Assembly (NCBI GenBank): GCA_964384675.1
Contig: CAYLNK010000086.1
Coordinates: forward strand, 1-21,353
Reading direction: 5' to 3'
DNA: 21,353 bases
Source: CAYLNK01 sp964384675
GTDB taxonomy: Bacteria > Acidobacteriota > Thermoanaerobaculia > UBA5066
Below, piece by piece: positions 1 to 7,844 of this stretch. The notes beneath the pieces were generated by a model that ran no database searches, was not told the DNA's origin, and worked only from the letters and a program-made list of their open reading frames with translations. A program made the translations under genes and the position numbers. Each line of letters starts with the position of its first letter. Within the stretch, counting starts at the first letter, position 1.

Positions 1-416
1 CCTACGCGGGGACGAGCGCGACCGGCGGGAGCCGCACCGCCACGGGGGGCGGCGTGGCGAAGCAGGGCGTCGGGGCCGCCGGAGGCGCATCGGGCACGGT
101 GACGCGTGGCAACGGCGGGACCACCACCGCCAGCGGGTCGGGCGCGTACGACGCCCAGACGGGGCAGGGTGCGGGGAAGCGGAGCGTCGCCGGGACGACG
201 GCGAACGGCTCGACCTACGCCTCCGACACGGCCCGCGACGTCGACGCTGGGACGGGCACGGCGTCGAGCACGAAGAACGTCTCCGGTGCCAACGGCGAGC
301 AGTCGGGCTCCGCCACGATCGATTCCTCGGCGACGAAGGGCGAGGGCGGCACGGTGACCGTCACGAACGACCAGACCGAGCAGTCGAAGACGAAGACGTT
401 CAAGAAGAAGCGCTGA
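1..416 (+). CDS. C-terminal part of a Gly/Thr/Ser/Ala-rich low-complexity protein (5' end outside window)
   Basis: The reading frame is open from base 3 to the TGA at 414-416, so the gene begins upstream and only about 137 residues are visible. A GTG at 54 is in frame, but coding composition continues before it, so it is probably internal. The protein is dominated by Gly, Thr, Ser and Ala with short irregular GT/TG/SG motifs, has no cysteine and no membrane segment, and ends in a basic tail (KTKTFKKKR). This composition is typical of secreted, surface or disordered proteins, but I do not recognise a family and assign no function. An inverted repeat at 475-508 could end its transcript. Confidence 0.6.
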   Translation, partial: YAGTSATGGSRTATGGGVAKQGVGAAGGASGTVTRGNGGTTTASGSGAYDAQTGQGAGKRSVAGTTANGSTYASDTARDVDAGTGTASSTKNVSGANGEQSGSATIDSSATKGEGGTVTVTNDQTEQSKTKTFKKKR

Positions 417-474
417 CGGATGGCGGACTCAGAGGGTGTTCCGCACAGCCTCTCGGGGGTGAGCGATCAGCTTG

Positions 475-508
475 GGGAGCGGGCCGACGCGGAGCACGTC
501 CCGCTCCC
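475..508 (+). terminator. GC-rich stem-loop downstream of the low-complexity gene, possible terminator
   Basis: Bases 475-483 (GGGAGCGGG) are exactly complementary to 500-508 (CCCGCTCCC), a 9-bp stem with a 16-base loop, 59 bases after the stop codon. No T-run follows, so it is not a classical intrinsic terminator. In a high-GC genome it could be a weak or Rho-assisted terminator, or chance. The rest of the 417-609 gap holds only a candidate promoter near its end. Confidence 0.3.
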
Positions 509-592
509 GTAAGACGCCGAGCCCGTGGGCTGGGCGCGGGTCGCTTCCCTGCCCGCGGAGTGGCGAGGACGGGAAGGACGGGTGGCAGGACG

Positions 593-598
593 TAGACT
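593..598 (+). promoter_or_regulatory. candidate -10 element (TAGACT) just before the sensor start codon
   Basis: TAGACT lies 11 bases before the ATG at 610 and would give a very short or absent 5' leader. No convincing -35 hexamer is seen. The arrangement resembles the TACACT in front of gmd at 10209. It is a motif call only. Confidence 0.3.
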
Positions 599-609
599 CG
601 TTTGCGGGA

Positions 610-2184
610 ATGACGAGTCCCGCCGCGCCCGCCGCGAGCGAGGGGAAGCTCCCCGGCTTCCCGGCGACCGTCTGCCCGCAGGGCCAGAAGGACTTCGCGA
701 CGCCGCTCGAGGAACGGGAGCGCGCGGCGACGTTCGCCCGCCTCTCGGGGCGCCCGTTCGGGCACGACGGGAACGGCCGGCCCATCGACCAGGTGAGCGG
801 CCGCCTGGTGCGCGCCGCGGTCGAGACGCTCCTTCAGGGCACCGCTCCCGAGGCGCGGGAGTCGACGCTGGTCGCGCTCGTCGAACGGCTCAACGCCGCC
901 ATCGTCGACCCGCGCTACCACGTCACCGCGGAAAGCCTTCTCGACGAGGGGAACCGGTACTCGCGCGAGATGGAGCTCTTCGTGAACGTCTACGCCCGCG
1001 AGCTGTCGGGCGACCGCAGCTTCTTCTGGCGGCGCGGAGCGAACACGATCCCCCGGACGCTCCTGCCCGTCCTCCGCCCCCTGTCGCTCGACCGCCTCTT
1101 CCGCCTCGCCCCGCAGCTGACGACCCGGTTCCTGAAGGCCGACCTGCGCGTGCAGGAGTCCGGGCCGACGTCCGGCGTGCTGCGGTGGAACAGCCGGCTC
1201 CAGGAAGAGGGCCTGCCGCCCGAGCTGCGGAACGAGTGGCTCCAGATGAGCTGCCCGGCGTTCTGCGGCGCGATCGCGAACGTCCCCGCCCTGATCCACG
1301 ACGGGCAGGCTCCGTCGGAGATCCGGGCCTCGAGCTGCCAGCGGCAGGGCGCGGAGTACTGCGAGTGGCACGTTCGCTGGAAGAACCCGTCCACTCCGAC
1401 GGGCCGCGGGGTCCTGATCGGGGGGCTCTCGTCGGTCGGCCTCGTGGCGGCCTGGGCCTTCCTGCGGATGTCCTGGCTCGCGCCCGTCGCCCTCCTGCCG
1501 CTCCTCCTCGGCTGGCGCCGGGACGGTGTGCGCCGGCTCCGGCAGGATGCGGAGCGGCAGGAACGGCTGCTCCTCGAGCAGAGCGAGCTGACGCAGCGGC
1601 TGGAGCAGCTCCTCGACGCCGCCCGGGGGGAGCTCCAGAACGCGAGGCTGGAGCGGTCCGAGCGGGACGGGGCCCTGCGGGCGCTCCGCGAGCTGGCCGA
1701 CGTCCTCGCCACCCGGCCGCCCCCTGAGGGACGTCTGCGCGCCGCCCTCGGGATCGTCACGGCGCACCTCCCGGTGGACCGCGTCGTCGCCGTACTCCAC
1801 GACCCGCGGCAGGGCCGGCTCGTGGCGACCGCCCTCTCGGGGCCGTCGCCGGAGCTGGCCTCCCGGCTTCGGACCCTCGAGGAGCCCGCCGGGAGCGGGG
1901 GCTCGCTCCTGTCGGACGTGTTCCAGTCCGGCCAGACCGCGCGGCTGACGGGGGAGACCCGCGTTCGCCGGCTCTCTCCGCTCCTCTCGGCGCTCGGGAC
2001 GCGCGAGCAGCTCGTCGTGCCGCTGGTGGCCGGGGGCCGCCCGCTCGGTCTCCTGGTCGCCGACAGCCCGATCTCCGGGAGGCCCTTCGAGGAAGACGCT
2101 GCGGAGCCGCTCCTGATCGTGGCCCGGCTCCTCGCGGTTTGCCTCGCGGCGGAGCGAAACGCCGGGGCGGGTCCGGACGTATAA
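610..2184 (+). CDS. membrane-anchored V4R-like / GAF sensor protein without an output domain
   Basis: The 524-residue protein has a V4R-like region at about 105-257. It ends in the typical cysteine-bearing motif SSCQRQGAEYCEW (C243, C251), with further cysteines at 215 and 219. Two membrane helices follow (about 267-285 and 288-302), then a coiled coil (303-365, rich in R/E/Q/L) and a GAF domain (about 372-515). V4R domains bind small hydrophobic ligands or cofactors, and GAF domains bind small molecules. No histidine kinase, GGDEF, cyclase or DNA-binding domain is present, so it probably acts on a partner. I chose the ATG at 610 because an in-frame TTG at 472 would add a Ser/Arg/Pro-rich stretch that looks non-coding. 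The next gene starts 6 bases after the stop, so sensor and transporter are likely co-transcribed. The V4R call is moderate and the GAF call good. Confidence 0.65.
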   Translation: MTSPAAPAASEGKLPGFPATVCPQGQKDFATPLEERERAATFARLSGRPFGHDGNGRPIDQVSGRLVRAAVETLLQGTAPEARESTLVALVERLNAAIVDPRYHVTAESLLDEGNRYSREMELFVNVYARELSGDRSFFWRRGANTIPRTLLPVLRPLSLDRLFRLAPQLTTRFLKADLRVQESGPTSGVLRWNSRLQEEGLPPELRNEWLQMSCPAFCGAIANVPALIHDGQAPSEIRASSCQRQGAEYCEWHVRWKNPSTPTGRGVLIGGLSSVGLVAAWAFLRMSWLAPVALLPLLLGWRRDGVRRLRQDAERQERLLLEQSELTQRLEQLLDAARGELQNARLERSERDGALRALRELADVLATRPPPEGRLRAALGIVTAHLPVDRVVAVLHDPRQGRLVATALSGPSPELASRLRTLEEPAGSGGSLLSDVFQSGQTARLTGETRVRRLSPLLSALGTREQLVVPLVAGGRPLGLLVADSPISGRPFEEDAAEPLLIVARLLAVCLAAERNAGAGPDV

Positions 2185-2190
2185 CGAGGG

Positions 2191-4419
2191 ATGCTCCCGC
2201 GCCGGACCCTCTTTTTCCTGGCCGTGCTCGCCGCCGCGGCCACAGGGTGCCGCCAGGCCGAGGCCGACCGGAGCCGGGTCGAGCCGAAGCGGGAGGTCCA
2301 GCCCGCGCTGGCCGCGACGCCGTACGAGCCGTCGCGGCTCCTCCTGTCGGGAGAGCTGGTGGCGCTCAAGTCGTCGACGCTGACGGTCCCCCAGACCCCG
2401 ACGTGGATGGTGCAGATCCGCTGGCTGGCCCAGGACGGCGGCGCCGTGAAGAAGGGCGACATCGTCGCCGAGTTCGACAACTCCACCTTCGCCGCCACCC
2501 TGGAGGAGAAACGCCTCGCCCTGACCGAGGCGGAGGCCGAGCAGGTCCGTGTGACCGAGGAGAGCCGCGCCAGCGAGACCGACAAGCTCCTGGAGGTCGA
2601 GCGGAAGAGGATCGGCCTCTCGAAGGCGAAGCTGGAGGCCGCCGTCCCGCTCGAGCTCCGCTCGCGCCGCGAGCACGAGGAGAAGCAGCTGGCGCTGAAG
2701 AAGGCCGAGGCCGAGCTCCAGAAGGCGCTCACGGAGCTGGAAGGGTTCCGGAAGGGGGCGGAGGCAGACGAGAAGATCCGGGAGATCGCGATCGAGAAGG
2801 CGAGGCGGGAGATCCGCACCACCGAGGCCGCCGTCGACGCGCTCACGCTCCGCGCGCCCGAGGACGGCCTCGTCGTCATCGGCGACACCCCGCGCGACCG
2901 CCGGAAGATCCAGGTGGGGGACCAGCTCTGGCCCGGCGTGATCGTGGCCCGCCTGCCCGATCTGTCCGGCCTGCGCGTGGAGGCGTCGCTCTACGACGTC
3001 GACGACGGACGCCTCGAGCCCGGAATGACGGCCATCGTCACCGCGGACGCCTTCGCGGACCGCCCGATGACCGGGCGGGTGGAGGAGGTCGCCGCCGTCG
3101 CCCAGCAGCCGACCAACGACTCGCTGAGGCGGGTCTTCCGCGTCGTCCTGTCCATCGCCGAGAAGCCGTTCGAGGGCCTGCGGCCCGGCCTCTCCGCGAA
3201 GGTGGAGATCCCGCTGCGCGGAGCCGGCGAGAAGGAGACGTCCGCCTCCGCGCCGTCGGCGCCTGCCGCACCCGCGGCGCCGCCCCCCGGAGCCGAGCCG
3301 TTCGCGGTGAAGCGGGACGAGCTGGTCGTGGGGGCGGAGATGCGCGGCGCCCTCCAGGCCCTCGACTCCGACCAGCTCGGCGTGGTGCCGATCGCCGAGG
3401 TCTGGGACTACAAGATCTCCCGCATGGCGCCGGAAGGCGCCGCGGTCAAGAAGGGGCAGCCGGTCCTCTGGTTCGACACCAACGAGCACGAGCAGAAGCT
3501 GCTCGAGAAGATCGCCGAGGGGGACGCCGCCCGCAAGCAGATCGAGAAGCGGGAGAAGGACCTCCTCCTGCGCGAGAAGGAGGTCGACCTCCAGCTGGCC
3601 GAGGCGGAGTCGCGCAAGAGGAAGGCCGAGCTGAAGGTGGACGTCCCGGCCGAGATCGCCGCCAGCAAGGACCTCGCCCTGGCGCGCCTCGACCTCGAGC
3701 AGGGGACGATCGAGATGGAGTCGCTCACGCGCAAGAAGGTCGCGCTGAAGGCGTCGGCCACGGCCGAGCTCGCGATCCTCGAATCGCGGAAGGACCGGGC
3801 GGACCTGCGGGTCAAGCAGCTGCGGGACGGCATCGCCGCCCAGACCGTGAAGGCGCCGCGGGACGGGACGATCCTCTACCTGAGCAACTGGCGGGACGAG
3901 AAGAAGAAGGTGGGCGACTCCTGCTGGCGCGGCGAGAAGGTGATGGAGGTGCCCGACCTGACCCGGATGGGGATCCGCGCCGAGGTCGACGAGTCGGACG
4001 GCGGGCGTCTGACGGAGGGCCAGACGGTGACGTTCCGGCTCGATTCCAACCCCGACCAGGAGCTGAGCGGGAAGGTGACCCGGATCCTGCGCACGGTCCA
4101 GCGCCAGTCCCCCAAGACGCTGCTTCGCGTCTTCCGGTTCGACGTGACGCTCGACGCCGTCGACTCGGTGAAGATGCGCCCGGGGATGCGCGTCCGCGGG
4201 CGGGTCGAGCTGGCCCGCGTGCCCGGCGTCCTCCTGGTCCCCAACGAGTCGATCTTCGCGTCGGCGAAAGGTCCCGTGGTGTTCCGCCGCGCGGGCGGCG
4301 GCTGGAAGGCCGTCCCGGTGACCGTGGGCCGGCGCGGGGACGACGGCGTCGAGGTCACGGGCGGCCTCTCCGAGGGAGACCGGGTGGCGAGGCCGACGAA
4401 GGCGGGGAAGGGCGCGTGA
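2191..4419 (+). CDS. lipoprotein with two tandem HlyD/MacA-type periplasmic adaptor modules
   Basis: The 742-residue protein has a lipoprotein signal: MLPRR, a hydrophobic core, and a lipobox ending at C20. It contains two complete adaptor modules. Module 1 (about 48-343) has a biotinyl-lipoyl half (GGAVKKGDIVAEFD, 83-96), a long Lys/Glu/Ala coiled coil (about 100-215), the second lipoyl half (RAPEDGLVV, 221-229) and a beta-barrel (LPDLSGLRVEA, 255-265). Module 2 (about 370-742) repeats the order: AAVKKGQPVLWFD (417-429), coiled coil (about 430-550), KAPRDGTILYL (554-564), VPDLTRMGIRAEV (587-599) and a membrane-proximal domain with VLLVPNESIF. An Ala/Pro linker (about 350-369) joins them. Single adaptors are usually about 350-450 residues, so this is a fusion of two. 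Adaptors bridge an inner-membrane pump to an outer-membrane channel. Its stop overlaps the GTG start of the next gene by 4 bases. Confidence 0.85.
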   Translation: MLPRRTLFFLAVLAAAATGCRQAEADRSRVEPKREVQPALAATPYEPSRLLLSGELVALKSSTLTVPQTPTWMVQIRWLAQDGGAVKKGDIVAEFDNSTFAATLEEKRLALTEAEAEQVRVTEESRASETDKLLEVERKRIGLSKAKLEAAVPLELRSRREHEEKQLALKKAEAELQKALTELEGFRKGAEADEKIREIAIEKARREIRTTEAAVDALTLRAPEDGLVVIGDTPRDRRKIQVGDQLWPGVIVARLPDLSGLRVEASLYDVDDGRLEPGMTAIVTADAFADRPMTGRVEEVAAVAQQPTNDSLRRVFRVVLSIAEKPFEGLRPGLSAKVEIPLRGAGEKETSASAPSAPAAPAAPPPGAEPFAVKRDELVVGAEMRGALQALDSDQLGVVPIAEVWDYKISRMAPEGAAVKKGQPVLWFDTNEHEQKLLEKIAEGDAARKQIEKREKDLLLREKEVDLQLAEAESRKRKAELKVDVPAEIAASKDLALARLDLEQGTIEMESLTRKKVALKASATAELAILESRKDRADLRVKQLRDGIAAQTVKAPRDGTILYLSNWRDEKKKVGDSCWRGEKVMEVPDLTRMGIRAEVDESDGGRLTEGQTVTFRLDSNPDQELSGKVTRILRTVQRQSPKTLLRVFRFDVTLDAVDSVKMRPGMRVRGRVELARVPGVLLVPNESIFASAKGPVVFRRAGGGWKAVPVTVGRRGDDGVEVTGGLSEGDRVARPTKAGKGA

Positions 4420-5699
4420 GGCGGCGCAACGGGTTCCTGCTCGGCGGCGCGGCGTTCGTCCTGGTCGGGATCGGGGCCGTCGTCGCACGGGGGTCGGCGG
4501 CGCCGTCGATCCCGGTCCTCGAGGTGAAGCCGGGCCCGTTCGTGAGGCGCGTGCGTGCGGAGGGGAACCTGAAGGCGGTGGAAGCGAAGCCGCTCACGGC
4601 CCCCGGCTCCGACGCGTCGTACAAGATCGCCTGGATGGTGGAGGACGGCACCCGCGTGAAGAAGGGTGACGTCGTCGTGCGCTTCAGCTCCCTGGAGATC
4701 GAGAAGACGCTGGCCACCAGCCAGGCCGACCGGAGCACGGCGGAGCAGAGGATCGGCAAGGAGCGGGCAGAGTCGGGCGCGGCGATCCGCAACCTGACCC
4801 GCGATGCCGAGCAGGCGCGCCGCGAGTACGAGACGGCGCTGACGTTCCAGGCGCGGGACGCCGAGATCTTCTCCAGGAACCAGATCATCGAGGCCGAGAT
4901 CGACTCCTCCCTGGCCCAGAAGCGCGAGGGGCACGCGGTGACGACGCGGAGCGTGCGGGAGAGCGTCTCCACCTCGAACGTCGAGCTGCAAGGGATCGAG
5001 GTGCGGAAGGCCGACCTGAAGATCGGCAAGGCGAAGCGGGACATGGAGTCGCTGGAGCTGATCGCGCCGCACGACGGGCTGGTGGTCTTCCAGCGCGACT
5101 GGAAGGGGGACGTCCCGCAGATCGGCCAGTCCGTGTGGAGCGGTTTCCCGCTGGCGGAGCTGCCGGACCTCTCCAAGCTGAAGGCCGAGGTGTTCGTCCT
5201 CGAGGCCGACGCGGGCGGGCTCACCGCCGGGCGCCCGGCCACGGTCCTCCTCGAGTCGCACCCCGACCTGACGTTCGAGGGGAAGATCCAGAAGGTGGAC
5301 ACCATCGCCAAGCCGCGCGTGCGGGGCGTGCCGGTCCAGTATTTCGGCGTCACGGTGGAGATCGCGAAGACCGACCCCTCGGTGATGAAGCCGGGGGAGA
5401 GGGTCGTGGCGCAGCTGCTCCTCGGCGACGAGGCCGAGGTGATCGCCGTCCCGCGGCAGGCGGTCTTCGAGCGGAGGGGCAAGAAGGTCGTCTACCGGCG
5501 AAAGGGGCGCGGCTTCGACGCCGTCGAGGTGAAGCTCGGGGCCTCGGCCGTCGGGCGCGTCGTGGTGACCGAGGGGCTGAAGCCGGGCGACGTGATCGCG
5601 CTCGGGGACCCGAACGCGTCGGGGAGCCCGGCCGTGAAGCCGTCCGGAACGGGGGGAGCCCCGGGGACCCCGGCCCCGGGGAAGGCGGCTCGCTCGTGA
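4416..5699 (+). CDS. HlyD/MacA-family periplasmic adaptor, single module
   Basis: The 427-residue protein starts at a GTG overlapping the previous stop (GTGA), which implies translational coupling. An N-terminal hydrophobic segment (about 6-25) anchors it in the inner membrane. There is no lipobox, unlike the preceding adaptor. The lipoyl halves are marked by TRVKKGDVVVRFS and IAPHDGLVV, on either side of a long charged coiled coil. The beta-barrel begins at LPDLSKLKAEVFV, and the C-terminal membrane-proximal domain contains VIAVPRQAVFE. The tail is Gly/Pro/Ala-rich. Its motifs align in order with both modules of the preceding gene, so the three probably arose by duplication. The permease start overlaps its stop by one base. 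It probably forms part of an efflux or export complex; the substrate cannot be read from sequence. Confidence 0.87.
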   Translation: MRRRNGFLLGGAAFVLVGIGAVVARGSAAPSIPVLEVKPGPFVRRVRAEGNLKAVEAKPLTAPGSDASYKIAWMVEDGTRVKKGDVVVRFSSLEIEKTLATSQADRSTAEQRIGKERAESGAAIRNLTRDAEQARREYETALTFQARDAEIFSRNQIIEAEIDSSLAQKREGHAVTTRSVRESVSTSNVELQGIEVRKADLKIGKAKRDMESLELIAPHDGLVVFQRDWKGDVPQIGQSVWSGFPLAELPDLSKLKAEVFVLEADAGGLTAGRPATVLLESHPDLTFEGKIQKVDTIAKPRVRGVPVQYFGVTVEIAKTDPSVMKPGERVVAQLLLGDEAEVIAVPRQAVFERRGKKVVYRRKGRGFDAVEVKLGASAVGRVVVTEGLKPGDVIALGDPNASGSPAVKPSGTGGAPGTPAPGKAARS

Positions 5700-6934
5700 T
5701 GAATCCCCAGGAGGCGCTCGAGGGAGCGCTCGGGAACCTCGCGGTGCACAAGCTCCGCTCGGCGCTCACGATGCTGGGGATGATCTTCGGCGTCGGCGCC
5801 GTCATCGCCATGCTCTCGATCGGCGCGGGGGCCGAGCGCCAGGCGATGGAGATGATCCAGCGGATGGGGCTCGAGAACGTCCTCGTCAGGACGCGCGAGT
5901 TCCGTCCCGACGAGCTGTCCGAGATCCGGAAGAAGTCGATGGGCGTCTCCCTGCGCGACGCCGCGGGGATCGCCGAGGCGATCCCGGGCGTCGACGTCGT
6001 GGGGCCGCGCGTCCAGATCAACCCGTACAAGGTGTGGGCGCCCGACGGCAAGAGCGAGGCGAAGGCGTACGGCGTCTCGTCTCGGCACGCCGACCTGGTC
6101 CACCTCGCCGTCGCCGACGGGCGCTTCTTCTCGGCGGCCGAGGAGACCCACCACGCCCAGGTCTGCGTGATCGGCGAGGAGGTGGCCCGCGACCTCTTCG
6201 GGCCGGCGCGCGCCGTGGGCCGCGACCTGAAGGTGAACGACGTCTGGCTCTCGGTGGTCGGCGTCCTCGCGCCGACGGGCGCGGCCGGCGACTCGTTCCA
6301 GGGCGTCGCGGTCGGCTCGACGGCGCGGGAGATCTACCTGCCGGTCACCACGGCTCTCCGGAAATTCGACCGGGACCCGCTCGAGTCGCCGCTCTCCGAG
6401 CTGGTGGTGCATCTCAAGCCCGGCAGCTCGCCCGGCAAGACGGCCGCGCTCGTCTCCGGCCTCCTCCTCCAGCTCCACGGCGGCGTGACGGACTTCGACC
6501 TCGTCGTCCCGGAAGCCCTCCTCGAGCAGAGCCGGCGCACCCAGCGCCTCTTCAACATCGTGATGGGCTGCATCGCCGGGATCTCGCTCCTGGTGGGCGG
6601 GATCGGGATCATGAACATCATGCTGGCGACGGTGCTGGAGAGGACCCGCGAGATCGGGATCCGCCGGGCGATCGGCGCGCGGCGGGCCGACATCAAGCTC
6701 CAGTTCGTGGTGGAGGCGTTCGCGCTCAGCCTGGTGGGCGGGCTCGCCGGGATCCTCGCCGGCGTCCTGATCGCCCGCGTGGTCGCCGCGTCGGCCGGCT
6801 GGCCCACCGTGGTGACCCTCTGGTCGCTCCTCCTGTCGACGGGCGTTTCCGCGGGCGTCGGACTGGCGTCCGGGATCTACCCGGCGGTGCGCGCCGCCTC
6901 GCTCCATCCGATCGAGGCGCTCCGGTACGAGTAG
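5699..6934 (+). CDS. MacB/FtsX-type ABC transporter permease
   Basis: The 411-residue protein has the MacB-like permease layout. The N-terminal segment GNLAVHKLRSALTMLGM leads into the first membrane helix (about 21-42), followed by a large periplasmic domain (about 45-275, MacB_PCD type). Three C-terminal helices (about 288-310, 338-364, 371-393) make up the FtsX domain, with the signature ERTREIGIRRAIGAR and the ending LHPIEALRYE. MacB-type proteins use ATP for periplasmic transport together with an adaptor and an outer-membrane channel. Here the ATPase domain is neither fused nor encoded next door, so a nucleotide-binding partner must come from elsewhere if the pump is active. The ATG overlaps the adaptor stop by one base (TGATG). 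Confidence 0.9.
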   Translation: MNPQEALEGALGNLAVHKLRSALTMLGMIFGVGAVIAMLSIGAGAERQAMEMIQRMGLENVLVRTREFRPDELSEIRKKSMGVSLRDAAGIAEAIPGVDVVGPRVQINPYKVWAPDGKSEAKAYGVSSRHADLVHLAVADGRFFSAAEETHHAQVCVIGEEVARDLFGPARAVGRDLKVNDVWLSVVGVLAPTGAAGDSFQGVAVGSTAREIYLPVTTALRKFDRDPLESPLSELVVHLKPGSSPGKTAALVSGLLLQLHGGVTDFDLVVPEALLEQSRRTQRLFNIVMGCIAGISLLVGGIGIMNIMLATVLERTREIGIRRAIGARRADIKLQFVVEAFALSLVGGLAGILAGVLIARVVAASAGWPTVVTLWSLLLSTGVSAGVGLASGIYPAVRAASLHPIEALRYE

Positions 6935-6980
6935 CGCCCGCGCGCTCCTCCTGCGCCTCCTGTCGCCGTTCGTCCTCGAG

Positions 6981-7823
6981 GTGCCGCCGCACGCGCCCGG
7001 CGCGGAGCGGGGCCGCCCGCTGCGGCAGGTCCGGATGCGCGGCGGACATCGCATGCTCCTCGATCTGAGGGTCCCCGAGCAGCGGGAGGCGTGGCGCATC
7101 GGGGACTACGAACCGGACCTGATGGAGCTCGCCTCGAGGCTGGTCCCGGCCGACGGGGTCATCCTGGACGTCGGCGCGAACATCGGCTTCTTCGCCTGCG
7201 CGATCGGGCGCCGGGCGGCGGAAGCCGGGGCGCGGATCCACTGCTTCGAGCCGGTCTCCTCGAATCGCGCGCGCCTCAGGAGGAACATCCGGCTCAACGG
7301 CCTCGGCGCGACGATCTCCGTCCATCCGCTCGCGCTCGGCGACCGGTCCGGGACGCTGGTCATGAGGCGGGTGCCCGCGGGAGAGGCCTCGAACGCGGTC
7401 GGCGAGAACATGCTCTCCGACTGGGACCGGGGGACGGTCGATCGGGAGAGCTGGCCGACAGAGGAGGCCGAGCTGTCGCGCCTCGACGACTGGGGACGGG
7501 ACCTGGCCCGATGCGACCTGATCAAGATCGACGTGGAAGGGGCTGACCTCCTCGTGCTGCGCGGCGCGGTGGCGACCCTCGCGCGGCTCAGGCCGACGGT
7601 GCTCGCCGAGCTGAATCCGTACTGGATGAGGCAGATCGGTCAGGGCCTCGACGACGCCCGCGCGCTGGCCCGTGAGATCGACTACGCGGTCCTGCGGCTC
7701 GGGAGCGGACGCTGGGTGCCGCTCGAGGAAAGCCACCGGGACGGAGACCTCGACCCGACCGCGTACCTGCTCCTTCCCCGCGAGGCGTCGGGTCGCGTCG
7801 TCGGAGCAGCCGGGCCGTCCTGA
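6981..7823 (+). CDS. FkbM-family SAM-dependent methyltransferase
   Basis: The 280-residue protein contains the Rossmann motif I ILDVGANIGF (61-70), the acidic end of strand 2 (CFEP, 88-91), the helix region NRARLRRNIRLNGL, and the FkbM signature KIDVEGADLLVLRGA (182-196). FkbM enzymes O-methylate sugars, polyketides or glycolipids; the acceptor here is unknown. The start is uncertain. GTG 6981 is the first conventional start after the permease stop, but the open frame upstream (from 6935) reads plausibly, so a CTG start is possible. ATG 7035 is an alternative that would still keep the catalytic core. No strong ribosome site is seen at any of these. It converges on the histidine kinase gene with only 21 bases between the stops. 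Confidence 0.85.
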   Translation: MPPHAPGAERGRPLRQVRMRGGHRMLLDLRVPEQREAWRIGDYEPDLMELASRLVPADGVILDVGANIGFFACAIGRRAAEAGARIHCFEPVSSNRARLRRNIRLNGLGATISVHPLALGDRSGTLVMRRVPAGEASNAVGENMLSDWDRGTVDRESWPTEEAELSRLDDWGRDLARCDLIKIDVEGADLLVLRGAVATLARLRPTVLAELNPYWMRQIGQGLDDARALAREIDYAVLRLGSGRWVPLEESHRDGDLDPTAYLLLPREASGRVVGAAGPS

Positions 7824-7844
7824 CCGGAATCGTGCGTCTGGCCG

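Noticed and set aside
420..512. A 30-residue open frame starting 3 bases after the first gene's stop
   Set aside because: No ribosome site, no recognisable sequence, and it runs through the GC-rich stem-loop at 475-508; most likely chance.
2139..4415. The long upstream part of the plus-strand open frame that contains the second adaptor
   Set aside because: This portion is an out-of-frame reading of the tandem adaptor gene, rich in Arg/Gly/Pro. The real adaptor begins at the GTG at 4416.
400..4488. A 1362-codon open frame on the minus strand
   Set aside because: It lies antisense to the sensor and adaptor genes, is full of Arg/Gly/Pro/Leu and has no recognisable domain. High-GC codon use suppresses antisense stops. 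The plus-strand proteins have clear domains.
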